Notes under the pieces: model-generated
Databases searched by the model: none
What the model saw: the letters and a program-made list of their open reading frames with translations, nothing else
Told to the model about the DNA's origin: nothing
Position numbers and translations under genes: made by a program
Part shown: positions 8,857 to 17,654 of the stretch, piece by piece
How positions within the stretch are numbered: position 1 is the stretch's first letter
Layout: each line of letters opens with the position of its first letter
Origin: an uncultured Myxococcales bacterium
Lineage (GTDB): Bacteria > Myxococcota_A > UBA9042
DNA: 64,000 nt
Direction of reading: 5' to 3'
Assembly (NCBI GenBank): GCA_903929795.1
Contig: CAIYWC010000195.1
Coordinates: 1 to 64,000 of the forward strand

Positions 8857-10302
8857 TCAGTACCAATCGCGGACGATGGCATCGCGCCGCGGCGGGGCAT
8901 CTCCGCGCTGGGCCTCGGGCGGCCGGCGATCCTCGGGCGGACGCTGGCGCGGCGGGTTCTCCTGCGCGCGCTGCGGCTCCGGCTGCCGGTGTTGCTGCGG
9001 CTGTTGCGGCGGCCGGTTCGGCCGCTGGTCGGGCTGGCGCGGCCGCTGCTCGTGGCGCTGCTGCTCGTGGCGCTGCTGCTGCGGGTGCTGGCGCGGCTGT
9101 ACGTGATGCACCGCGGGCGCGCTCGGACCACGCGCGGCCGGCGCGCCGGGCGAAAACGGCTGCGGCGGCTGGTGCATCGAGCGGAACTCATGATCGGCAA
9201 CCACCGGAATCGCCTTGCGAATCAGCCGTTCGATGTCGCGCAGGAACGGGCGTTCTTCCAGCTCGCAAAAGCCGATCGCGATGCCATCGGCGCTGGCGCG
9301 AGCGGTACGGCCGATCCGGTGGACATAACTATCTGGAATATTGGGTAAATCGTAGTTGATCACGTGCGTGATGCCGTCCACGTCGATGCCGCGCGCCGCG
9401 ATGTCGGTCGCCACGAGCACGCGCACGTGGCCGTTCTTGAAGTCGTCCAACGCGCGGGTCCGCGCACTTTGCGATTTGTTGCCGTGAATCGCCGCCGACG
9501 GCACGCGCGCGCGCTCCAGCCCCTGCACGACCTTGTTGGCGCCATGCTTGGTGCGGGAAAACACGATAACACGCGAAAGCTCTGGATTTTCCAGCAGTTT
9601 CTCCAGCAGCAGCCGCTTGTCGCCGCGCTCGACGAAGTACATCGACTGTTCGATGCGCTCCACGGTCGTTGCTGGCGGCGTCACGGTCACGCTCACTGGG
9701 CTCTTCAACATCGTGCGCGACAGCTGCGTCACTTCAGCCGACAAGGTCGCGGAGAAAAACAGCGTCTGGCGCTCGGTCGGCAGCGCCGCCAGGATCTTCT
9801 GCACGTCGCGGATAAAGCCCATGTCCAGCATCCGGTCCGCTTCATCCAGCACCAGATAGCGCACCGTGCTCAGGTTCACCAGACGTTGCTGCATCAGGTC
9901 CAGCAGGCGGCCCGGCGTCGCCACCAGGATGTCCACGCCCCGGCGCACCGCGCGCACCTGCGGCTCCTGGCCCACGCCGCCAAAAATGACGGTGTTGGTC
10001 AGCCGCGTGTACTTGCCGTACTCGGTGAAAGATGCGCCGATCTGCGCCGCCAGCTCGCGCGTTGGCGCCAGCACGAGCACGGAAATGCCCGGGGCCCGCT
10101 TGGGATCGTTGTAGAGCTGCTGCAGCAGCGGCAGGGCAAACGCGGCCGTTTTGCCGGTGCCGGTTTGGGCACAGCCAAGGATATCTTTGCCGGCAAGAGC
10201 GGGCGGGATGGCTTGGACTTGGATGGGGGTCGGAGTCTCGTAGCCGGCTTCAGCAACTGCGCGCTGGATGGGCTCAATCAGGTCAAAATCACGAAAAAAC
10301 AT
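8857..10302 (-). CDS. rhlE: DEAD-box ATP-dependent RNA helicase, RhlE type
   Basis: A 481-residue DEAD-box helicase. It has the Q motif (TPTPIQ), Walker A AQTGTGKT (residues 45-52), [17 protein letters not shown] inside [15 protein letters not shown] and HRIGRTARA. The helicase core ends near residue 375. A roughly 100-residue tail follows, rich in Pro, Gln and Arg and probably disordered RNA-binding sequence. Such enzymes remodel RNA in ribosome assembly and RNA decay. ATG 10302 is used; the TTG just before it is not needed. The leader contains a perfect short hairpin at 10314-10330. Confidence 0.93.
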   Translation of the reverse strand: MFFRDFDLIEPIQRAVAEAGYETPTPIQVQAIPPALAGKDILGCAQTGTGKTAAFALPLLQQLYNDPKRAPGISVLVLAPTRELAAQIGASFTEYGKYTRLTNTVIFGGVGQEPQVRAVRRGVDILVATPGRLLDLMQQRLVNLSTVRYLVLDEADRMLDMGFIRDVQKILAALPTERQTLFFSATLSAEVTQLSRTMLKSPVSVTVTPPATTVERIEQSMYFVERGDKRLLLEKLLENPELSRVIVFSRTKHGANKVVQGLERARVPSAAIHGNKSQSARTRALDDFKNGHVRVLVATDIAARGIDVDGITHVINYDLPNIPDSYVHRIGRTARASADGIAIGFCELEERPFLRDIERLIRKAIPVVADHEFRSMHQPPQPFSPGAPAARGPSAPAVHHVQPRQHPQQQRHEQQRHEQRPRQPDQRPNRPPQQPQQHRQPEPQRAQENPPRQRPPEDRRPPEAQRGDAPPRRDAIVRDWY

Positions 10303-10313
10303 CAATACTCATG

Positions 10314-10330
10314 CGTGGCTCGCAGCCACG
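10314..10330 (-). other. Short perfect hairpin in the leader of rhlE
   Basis: The plus strand reads CGTGGCT-CGC-AGCCACG, a 7-bp perfect inverted repeat with a 3-base loop. It sits only 11 bases before the helicase start codon. In RNA it could cover the ribosome site, and helicases are often autoregulated through leader structure, but nothing here shows that. No poly-T run follows it. The rest of the 294-bp gap (10303-10596) shows no gene. Confidence 0.35.
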
Positions 10331-10596
10331 TTATTGCCTGAACGAATGTGCTCCGGCGCATTCAGGATAGGTGGACAACGGCTGCCGGTCAAGGAAAATC
10401 GACCATTTCGCCCAAAGATCCGTTTTCGGATTGAGGAGTTGGCCACAATACACATTCGCCGGCGTTCAAGATCAAGCGTCCGACTGCCGCGGCGTGGCTC
10501 CCTGGGCGCACCCGCGGTCCAAGTCTGAAATGCCCCAGATCTGCCCGACGAGGTTTGGTGTTCGACATCGGTCGGCATGTTGGGAGGCGGCGAAAA

Positions 10597-13020
10597 TCAG
10601 GTCCCGGCTGGCGTATTCGCGGTCGCGACAAACGTGCGGCACGGCTGGCCGCGCAGCGATTGGCACGGCGGAACCACGGCGGTCGTCGGCAGCACCGCGC
10701 CTGACAGCACCGGCAGCGCCACGCTGCCCGGATAGGTCGCCGAGTGCGCGACGTCGTAGCTGACTGGATGCGGGAAGGTCAGCAGGTCAAAGCGCCACTC
10801 CGCGCGGCTATCGCCCGGCGTGTCGATGGCGATGCGGATGCGCGAGCCCTTGCGAAACGCCTGACCAAAACCGGCAATGGCGACGCGGACTTTCTGCCAG
10901 GTCCCCGGCGTCAGCGGCACGATGTCGTTCTTGAGCATCGACGGCTCCGGCCACAGATCCGTCGACACCGCCGTCAGCTTGCGGTAGCTCGCGCGCAGCC
11001 AGCCGCTCTGGACGTAGCGCTCCTGGCCGTCGGCGCGCACTTCGGTCAGGTTGACTTCCAGGTCCGCGTCGGTCACGTCGTTGGCCATGCTGCGGATCCA
11101 GAAGTCGACGCTGCCGGTGCCCATCATGACCACGTCGCTCGCCAGCGGCGCGGACGTAAACGCCACGACATGCGCGGCATCCGGCGCTTTCCACGCCCAA
11201 TCTGGCTTGACATTCCAGAGGTTGCCGCCCGGTCCAAGCACGCCGCGCGCGCCAGCCGTCGGGTCCAACTCAAAGGTCGAAGCTGCGGTGGCGTCCGTCG
11301 GCGGCGCATCCGCCAGCGAGCCGTCGGGCTGGAAATACCAGCGCTGCAGGGCTGTCTCCTTGGGCGGCCACTGGCTGAAGAACAGCTCAAAATTCGCCAG
11401 CGGCGCGCCGATCGGGTCCACCGCGCCGTCTTCAAAGAACGCGTGGACTTCCGGCTCGGATTCCCACTGCGACTTCGCCGCGTCGTACGTCGCCACGCCC
11501 GTCCAGCGGTCGTTGGGCAACGCCATCTGCGCGCCAAAAACCTGCTGCGTCAGCTGTGGCACCAGCGCGCTGACCACGCCGCCGATCACCGGCTTTTGGT
11601 GCGCGACGTAGATGTCCAAAAACGCCTTCCATTCCGCGATGATCTGCGGCGCAAAGCCATCCGCATGCACGCCGTTGTACACGTTGAAGCGCCGGTTGGG
11701 CGCGCCGGTGAATTTGTCCAGCAGCGTGATGAAAAACGGCCCGGTCTGCTCGTCCTGCCAGCCGCCGCCGAGAAATACCGGCACGTTGATCAGGTTGGCC
11801 CACTTGGTCGGATTGAGCGGGTCGATGGTCGCCGGATCGTAGTACGACGAGTTCTTGGCCTGATCGACGTTGTTCACCCGGTTGTCATGCAGCAGCTGAT
11901 TCTCTTTGCAAATCAGGTCGCCACCGTCCACGCGCGCCTGTTCCCAGCCCTGGCCGTACGGTGCGGCGCGGTTGTAGACCTCGTTGATCCAGTTGAGCGC
12001 GAAGCCGCTGTTCAAGATGCCGCCCGGCACGAGCGTGGTGACCGTGTTGCCAATGACGCTGAGCGGCGTGATGGCGGCGAGGCTCGGCGGCTCGGTCTTG
12101 GCGACAAAAAGCTGTGTGATTCCGGGGTAAGACAGCCCGGTCATGCCGACCTTGTGGAACGCGACCCACGGCTGGGCCGCGACGGCTTCGATGACGTCGT
12201 AGCCGTCCAGCAGCTGCATGGTCTCAAAATAGTCGTACGCGCCGCCCGAGCAGCCCGTGCCGCGGATGTTGACGCTGACCGTCGCGTAGCCGTAGACGGC
12301 GGCGATCATCGCGCTGGCGTCGGAAGGCGCGTCGCAGAGGATCGGGATGGTGTCGCACAAGGAGACGAGGTCGCCGCTGACGACGGACTTGCCGGGGCGG
12401 CCGGGGTCGTAGCCGGAGTAATTGACGATGGTCGGGTAGGGGCCGCCGTCGATCGGGCCGGGGAGGGTGGCGAAATACGCGAGCGTGGTGCCGTCGCGGG
12501 TCGTGATGTAGCCGTTGCCGGCGGTGATGACCTGCTTGGCGTAGAACGCTTGCGGCGGCAAGCTGGCGTCCGCGGCCACGACGGTGACCTGATCGGAGTA
12601 CGGCTCGGGCTTGCTGCCGACCGCGAAGACGCGGTAGAGGCCAGGCGTGACCTTGCGAAATTGGAAGCTGCCCAGGTGATCCGCGAGGCCGGCGGCGAAG
12701 GTAGCGCCGGTGGAATCGTTACGCAATTCAAGCGCTTGGCCGATCGGCGCGTGGGTCACGAACACCTGCTCAACGCCGCCGCGCACGATCCAGGTCACGT
12801 CCCCCGGCGGCGCGATGGCGACGTCCGTGCTTGTCGCGTCCGCGCCCGTGTCGACGCCGCTGGCTGCGTCGGAACCACTTGCAGAATCAGCTGTTGCGTC
12901 GGATCCGCCATCCGGGGCAGCGTCGGCGGCCGCGTCATCGGTCGACGGCGTGGAGGTCGTCGAGCCACAGCCCGCGACGAGGAGGGCAGACGCCACCCGG
13001 AGGAGGTCGATGGGCTTCAT
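10597..13020 (-). CDS. CocE/NonD (S15) family alpha/beta-hydrolase lipoprotein
   Basis: An 807-residue lipoprotein. The signal peptide ends in LVAGC (Cys18), followed by an Asp/Ala/Ser-rich linker to about residue 68. A short carboxypeptidase-regulatory-like beta domain (about 75-150) precedes the hydrolase. The nucleophile is Ser297 in GLSYPG, the S15 / X-Pro dipeptidyl-peptidase elbow. Other active-site segments are NIRGTGCSGG and a C-terminal NGVHADGF, which supplies the His. The last 250 residues resemble the PepX C-terminal jelly roll. The enzyme probably hydrolyses peptides or esters at the cell envelope; the exact substrate cannot be read. The start has an AAGGAA site; upstream in-frame codons lack a signal peptide. 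Confidence 0.85.
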   Translation of the reverse strand: MKPIDLLRVASALLVAGCGSTTSTPSTDDAAADAAPDGGSDATADSASGSDAASGVDTGADATSTDVAIAPPGDVTWIVRGGVEQVFVTHAPIGQALELRNDSTGATFAAGLADHLGSFQFRKVTPGLYRVFAVGSKPEPYSDQVTVVAADASLPPQAFYAKQVITAGNGYITTRDGTTLAYFATLPGPIDGGPYPTIVNYSGYDPGRPGKSVVSGDLVSLCDTIPILCDAPSDASAMIAAVYGYATVSVNIRGTGCSGGAYDYFETMQLLDGYDVIEAVAAQPWVAFHKVGMTGLSYPGITQLFVAKTEPPSLAAITPLSVIGNTVTTLVPGGILNSGFALNWINEVYNRAAPYGQGWEQARVDGGDLICKENQLLHDNRVNNVDQAKNSSYYDPATIDPLNPTKWANLINVPVFLGGGWQDEQTGPFFITLLDKFTGAPNRRFNVYNGVHADGFAPQIIAEWKAFLDIYVAHQKPVIGGVVSALVPQLTQQVFGAQMALPNDRWTGVATYDAAKSQWESEPEVHAFFEDGAVDPIGAPLANFELFFSQWPPKETALQRWYFQPDGSLADAPPTDATAASTFELDPTAGARGVLGPGGNLWNVKPDWAWKAPDAAHVVAFTSAPLASDVVMMGTGSVDFWIRSMANDVTDADLEVNLTEVRADGQERYVQSGWLRASYRKLTAVSTDLWPEPSMLKNDIVPLTPGTWQKVRVAIAGFGQAFRKGSRIRIAIDTPGDSRAEWRFDLLTFPHPVSYDVAHSATYPGSVALPVLSGAVLPTTAVVPPCQSLRGQPCRTFVATANTPAGT

Positions 13021-13110
13021 GCTGTGATTCCTTGGGCGCGCGTCAAAACGCACCTGCGGCAGGCTACCCGTGCGAAGGCCGGTCCGCAACAGCCCGGTGT
13101 CACATGCGCG

Positions 13111-15864
13111 TCATGGCAGCAGGCCGTAGGTAATCCAGTCGCGCAGCTTCTGGACATTCGCCGTCGTCCAGGTCGACCCGCCCTTGGGCATGCGGCTGCC
13201 GGTGCACAAGCCCAAGGTCGTGTCGAGCTTGTCCACCAGGTAGCTCGTCCCCGGGCTGCCGGAATTGACGAGCTTGCTGTAGCTGCCGCAGCTGCTTGTG
13301 TTGCTGACGATGGAGCTGTAGGAGCCGAGGTACGAGTGGCAGCCCTTGCAGCCGCTCAACAGCGGCGCGACGTCCTTGGCGTAGCCCGGCGCGCAGGTCG
13401 CGTCGACCGTGTGGACGCACGCGCCGGTCGTCGCGTTGCAGCTGTCGATCGTGCACGCCAGGGCGTCCGTGCAGCTGGAGACGGTCCCGCCGGTGCACGT
13501 GCCGCCGCTGCAGGCCTCGCCGGTCGTGCACGCGTTGCCGTCGTTGCATACCCCGCCGTCGTTGCCGGGCAAGTGGCTGCAGGCGCTGTTGGTGCACGCG
13601 TCGGTTGTGCAGCTGTTGCCGTCGCTCGCGCACGGGGCCGTGTTGGCGGTGTGCGCGCAGTTGCTGGCTTTGCACAGGTCGTCCGTGCACGGGTTGTTGT
13701 CGCTGGTGCACGCGATGCCGTCCGCCGGCGGGTGGCTGCAGGTGCCGCTCTGGCATTGGTCAGCGGTGCAGGGGTTGCCGTCGTCCGTGCACGCCAAGGT
13801 ATTGAAACTGTTGACACATCCGAGCGAACTGTCGCAGCTGTCCGTGGTGCACGCGTTTTTGTCGTCACAGCTGAGCGCGGTACCGCCGCCGCACGTGCCG
13901 TTGCTGCACGCTTCGCCGACGGTGCAGGCGTTGCCGTCGTTGCAGGGCGCGGTGGATGGCGTGTGGACGCAGCCCGTGGTGCTGTTGCAGGAGTCCAGCG
14001 TGCAGCCGTTGCCGTCGTCGCAGCTGATGCCGGCGCCGGGGATGCAGGCACCCGACACGCATGTGTCGCCGGCCGTGCACACATTGTTGTCGCTGCATGT
14101 CCCGGCCGGGAGGATCGCGTTCACGCAGCCCAGGGCGATGTCGCAGCTGTCCGCCGTGCAGGCGTTGTTGTCGTCGCAGTTGAGCGGCGCGCCAGCGATG
14201 CAGGTCGTGCCGCTGCAGTGGTCGCCGACGGTGCACGGGCTGCCATCGGCGTCGCACACGACGGAGTCGCCAGCGGGGCCGTGGACGCAACCCTTTGTCG
14301 AGTCACAGGAATCCAGCGTGCATGGGTTTGCGTCGGCACAGACGACGGGCGCGCCGGGCTGGCAGTTGCCGCCCTGGCAGGTGTCGCCCTGGGTGCACGC
14401 GCTGCCGTCGTCGCACGGCGCGGCGATCGCCGTTTGCAAGCAGCCCTTGGCCGGATCGCACGACGCAGCGAAGCAAACCGAGCTCGCGCTGCACACGGCT
14501 GCCGCGCCCGCCACGCAGCTGCCGCCCTGGCACGCGTCGCCGACCGTGCACGCGTTGCCGTCCGCGTCGCACTGCAGGCCGTCCAGCCGGTTGACGGCGC
14601 TGCAGGTCCCGCTGGCGGGCGCGCACGCGCCGGTCGTGCAGGTCGTGTCCAACGCGGGATCGCAGACCACGACGGTCTTGGGATCGACGACGCACACGGC
14701 AAAGGTCAGCTCCGTCGCGCAGCGCAAGGTGCCGTTGCACGCGTTGCCGTCTTCCAGCGCGGCGCAGTCCTTGTCCGCGGTACAGCTGCAGACGGGCGTT
14801 CCGGCTACGCAGCTGCCGCCGGCGCACGCGTCGTTGGCGGTGCAGTTGTCGCCGTCCGTGCACGTCGCGGCGTTGTTCAGGTGGACGCACCCGCTGCTGG
14901 CGTCGCAGCTGTCGTCGGTGCACAGGTTCTTGTCGTCGCAGCCCAGTGCACCGGTCGCGATGCACGCGCCGCCGCTGCACGTGTCTCCGGTCGTGCACAA
15001 GCTGCCGTCGCTGCACGGCGCGGTCAAGTTGCTGAAAATACAGCCTATTTGTGGGTCGCAGCCGTCGCTGGTGCACGCATTGCCGTCGCTGCAGGGCACC
15101 GCCGAGCCGCCGCCGCAGGTGCTGTCCGCGCCGCAGGTGGTGCCGCTGGTGCACGCGTTTGTGTCGTCGCAGGCTTGGCCGACGACGGCAGTGTGCTGGC
15201 ACCCGCTGGCCGCGAGGCATGTGTCCGCGCTGCATGGGTTGCCGTCGTCGCAGGTGAGCGGCGTGCCCGCGCAGGTGCCTGCGGGGGTGCAGGCGTCGCC
15301 GTCGGTGCAGGGATCGGAGTCGTTGCAGGCCTGGCCGACAATCGCCGTGTGGCTGCAGCCGACCGCCGGGTCGCAACCGTCCTCGGTGCACGGATTGCCG
15401 TCGTCGCAGCTGCCGGTCGTGCACTTGGGCAACGCGACATCCGCCGCATCCGGGGCTGCGTCGACGGCCGTGGCATCCGGCGCGACATCTGCGGCTGGCG
15501 GGACGTCGGGGACCGCGGCGTCCGCGTCGACGGTGTCCGCGAGCGCCGCGTCCGGTGCCTCGGCGTCCGAAGCATCTGTGCCGACGCTGTCCGGGGCGTC
15601 CGGTCCGGCGGCATCGGGCGCGGCGGTGTCCGGAGCGGTGTCCGCCGCGGTGTCCGGCGCGGTGTCCGGCGCGTCCGCCGTCGCGGCATCCGTTCCGGCA
15701 ATTTCCTGAGCAGCATCAGGAAAATTCCCGCTATCGGCAACCACCGCATCGGCGGCCACATCGGCGGCGATCACCGCAGCATCGCCGCCTTCCGCCGTTT
15801 TCGCGCCACATCCCGCCGCCAGCAGCACCGCTGCCAGCGTCCACACCTGTCCCATGCGCTGCAT
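13111..15864 (-). CDS. Giant Cys-rich repeat lipoprotein with C-terminal cytochrome c-like domain
   Basis: 917 residues. The signal peptide ends in LLAAGC. A linker of roughly 120 residues made almost entirely of Asp, Ala, Pro, Thr and Val follows. Then come about 25 Cys-rich units of 25-28 residues. They broadly alternate between a form ending C..GC.H (for example CDDGNPCTEDGCDPAVGC) and a form with GD.C.GG.C. Such units are common in myxobacterial surface proteins and are expected to be disulfide-locked. The final 95 residues differ: CKGCH is a heme c motif and SRMPKGG offers a Met ligand, as in small cytochrome c domains. Surface anchoring and metal or heme binding are inferred. The start has GGAG upstream. 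Confidence 0.85.
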   Translation of the reverse strand: MQRMGQVWTLAAVLLAAGCGAKTAEGGDAAVIAADVAADAVVADSGNFPDAAQEIAGTDAATADAPDTAPDTAADTAPDTAAPDAAGPDAPDSVGTDASDAEAPDAALADTVDADAAVPDVPPAADVAPDATAVDAAPDAADVALPKCTTGSCDDGNPCTEDGCDPAVGCSHTAIVGQACNDSDPCTDGDACTPAGTCAGTPLTCDDGNPCSADTCLAASGCQHTAVVGQACDDTNACTSGTTCGADSTCGGGSAVPCSDGNACTSDGCDPQIGCIFSNLTAPCSDGSLCTTGDTCSGGACIATGALGCDDKNLCTDDSCDASSGCVHLNNAATCTDGDNCTANDACAGGSCVAGTPVCSCTADKDCAALEDGNACNGTLRCATELTFAVCVVDPKTVVVCDPALDTTCTTGACAPASGTCSAVNRLDGLQCDADGNACTVGDACQGGSCVAGAAAVCSASSVCFAASCDPAKGCLQTAIAAPCDDGSACTQGDTCQGGNCQPGAPVVCADANPCTLDSCDSTKGCVHGPAGDSVVCDADGSPCTVGDHCSGTTCIAGAPLNCDDNNACTADSCDIALGCVNAILPAGTCSDNNVCTAGDTCVSGACIPGAGISCDDGNGCTLDSCNSTTGCVHTPSTAPCNDGNACTVGEACSNGTCGGGTALSCDDKNACTTDSCDSSLGCVNSFNTLACTDDGNPCTADQCQSGTCSHPPADGIACTSDNNPCTDDLCKASNCAHTANTAPCASDGNSCTTDACTNSACSHLPGNDGGVCNDGNACTTGEACSGGTCTGGTVSSCTDALACTIDSCNATTGACVHTVDATCAPGYAKDVAPLLSGCKGCHSYLGSYSSIVSNTSSCGSYSKLVNSGSPGTSYLVDKLDTTLGLCTGSRMPKGGSTWTTANVQKLRDWITYGLLP

Positions 15865-16020
15865 CGTCCGCTCCGTCTCAAACGACAGCCGACCTACCAG
15901 ACCGGGGAGGGCGCGGCAATCCCGAGCCGTCACAACCAGCAAATCGTGACAAAACTGTCGCAGCCGCTGGCGTTTCGCTCCGTTCCAGCGCGGACCGAAT
16001 CGCCCGCGACCCCGCCGGAC

Positions 16021-16797
16021 TCAAGGCCGCGATGTCGCTGGTAATTTCTTCGGCAGGATCGCGAATTTTGGCGCGTATCCGACCTCAAAACCGATGACGC
16101 GCCCGGCATCCTGCCAGCCGCCCATCACGCCGACCCGCGCCGATCCCCATTTGCCCACGTCGACCTCCAGGTCCACTGTCGCGACGGCGTCGATGTTGCC
16201 GTCGCCGTGCAGCGTGAACGCCAGCGACGGCGCGAGGTCCCAATCGCCCATGAGGTCAAAAGTCCAGTCCAATCCAGCGAGTAGGCCGATCGGCCGCACC
16301 CACGTGTTGATGTCCTGCGGGTCGACAAAGCCGCCCAGCGTCATCACGCCCTGCCAATGGAGCGCGCGCACACCCAGCAGCGCCAGCGCCTGGTAGCCAA
16401 AGCCCCACGTGTTGGGCATGACGCCGAACCGCGGGCCCTGCTGCACGCCAAAAGCCCAGGCCTCGTCCTTGCCATGGCTGTCCCAAATCAGGTGCTTGCC
16501 CGACACCCACAGCTGGTCCTGCGCCAGCCATTGCCCGGTGCGCGGATCGATGCCGCCCTGCGCGTCGATGTCGAACTCCAGACGGCGGTCGATGCCAAAA
16601 TTCAGCGCAAAATCAGGCAGAACGACATTGTTGTTGTTCTCCGTATGCAGCACGCCGATGCGCGTGTCCAGCTCCAGATCGCCGGCCTGCTGCATGTCCA
16701 AATCTTTGGGAAAAAACGTCGCACGCCGCAGCGCCGCGGTGGCCGGCAGCGCAGCGAGCGTCGTCAGCACGATCAGCATCCGCAGCGCGCGCTGCAC
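16021..16797 (-). CDS. Putative outer-membrane beta-barrel protein, unknown function
   Basis: A 258-residue exported protein. The GTG at 16797 gives a signal peptide (VQRALRMLIVLTTLAALPATA) and has GGAG six bases upstream, so I prefer it to ATG 16830 or ATG 16779. The mature chain shows regular strands with alternating aromatic residues (LDTRIGVLH, LEFDIDAQGG, GVMTLGGFVD, GFEVGYAPKF), typical of a small barrel. It resembles transporter-like outer-membrane proteins of unknown role. It follows the Cys-rich lipoprotein leader after 156 bp and faces the same way. No function is assigned. Confidence 0.65.
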   Translation of the reverse strand: MQRALRMLIVLTTLAALPATAALRRATFFPKDLDMQQAGDLELDTRIGVLHTENNNNVVLPDFALNFGIDRRLEFDIDAQGGIDPRTGQWLAQDQLWVSGKHLIWDSHGKDEAWAFGVQQGPRFGVMPNTWGFGYQALALLGVRALHWQGVMTLGGFVDPQDINTWVRPIGLLAGLDWTFDLMGDWDLAPSLAFTLHGDGNIDAVATVDLEVDVGKWGSARVGVMGGWQDAGRVIGFEVGYAPKFAILPKKLPATSRP

Positions 16798-17060
16798 GGT
16801 GCACTCCGAACGAGGTGTGAGATCAAGCATCCGTCATCCGCGCCATCCCTCCGGCGGAGCCCGGTCGCGGTCCCTTCCGAAACGAGAGAGCGTAGCCTCG
16901 GGCCGTTCGGTCGCGCACGCAGGCGCACGAAGGGTTGGGGCCCGCGCAAGAACAACCCGATCGAGTCCCAACCGTGTGTCGCCGGGCGTATCGCGCAGCG
17001 GGCGCACTTCGCGACCCAGCGACAAGCGTCCCCCACGACGAGCTATCGCTGCACGGCGCC

Positions 17061-17573
17061 TTACGGGCGGTCCAGGAACTTGAGCTCGCCCAGGTAGTCC
17101 GCCTTGCCCAGTTCCACGCCGGCCTTGCGCAGCAGGTCGTACGCCGTCGTGACGTGGAAAAAGAAGTTCGGTACCGCGCGCGCCAGCAGCGCGTCTTGCG
17201 CGTACATCGCCTTGCCCGCCGGGTACGGCACCGGCACGATGGTCGTCGGCGTCATCTTGGCGAAGTCCGCCGCTGCAAAAGAAGCCAGGTATTCCCGGCA
17301 CTTGGCGATGCGCGCGCGCAGTTCGGCAAACGTCGCTTCCGTGTCCTCGTGCTTGGGCGGCTCCTTGCCGGCCATCGCCGCCGTCACGGCCTTCGCCGCG
17401 TCGCAAGCGATGCGGATCTGGGTCGCAAACGGCAGCATGTCGGGCGCCATCCGCAGCGTCAGGTAGTTGTCCGCGCTGAACTTGCGCGCCTCGGCGTGTT
17501 TCTCGGCCTTGGCGAGGATCGCGTCCAAATTGCCGAGGGTCTTGTGGAATTGTTGAACGATCTCATAAATCAT
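17061..17573 (-). CDS. DUF1993 domain protein
   Basis: This 170-residue cytoplasmic helical protein matches the DUF1993 family from end to end. It opens YEIVQQFHKTLGNLDAILAKAE. Conserved MLPFATQIRIACDAAKA and PNFFFHVTTAYDLLRKAGV segments follow. The family has a DinB-like four-helix fold and no settled function. The ATG at 17573 has GGAG seven bases upstream and matches family starts, whereas the longer in-frame extension does not. It sits 81 bp beyond the end of the B12 operon on the same strand; read-through is possible but not required. Confidence 0.9.
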   Translation of the reverse strand: MIYEIVQQFHKTLGNLDAILAKAEKHAEARKFSADNYLTLRMAPDMLPFATQIRIACDAAKAVTAAMAGKEPPKHEDTEATFAELRARIAKCREYLASFAAADFAKMTPTTIVPVPYPAGKAMYAQDALLARAVPNFFFHVTTAYDLLRKAGVELGKADYLGELKFLDRP

Positions 17574-17654
17574 GTCGGGCTCCGTTGTCGTCGTGTGCGT
17601 CGCAATGATGGCGGTGCGAACGGCTGCGGTCAAGGCGTTCTGTGGGGCTGCGCG

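Noticed and set aside
13400-15400. Regularly spaced DNA repeats resembling a CRISPR array
   Set aside because: The period of about 75-80 bases and the variable units are explained by the Cys-rich protein repeats in frame. There is no constant repeat and there are no cas genes.
10744-16044. A 1766-codon open frame on the plus strand
   Set aside because: It lies opposite two lipoprotein genes that have signal peptides, catalytic motifs or Cys repeats. The frame is kept open by GC-rich codon bias and has no family-like sequence.
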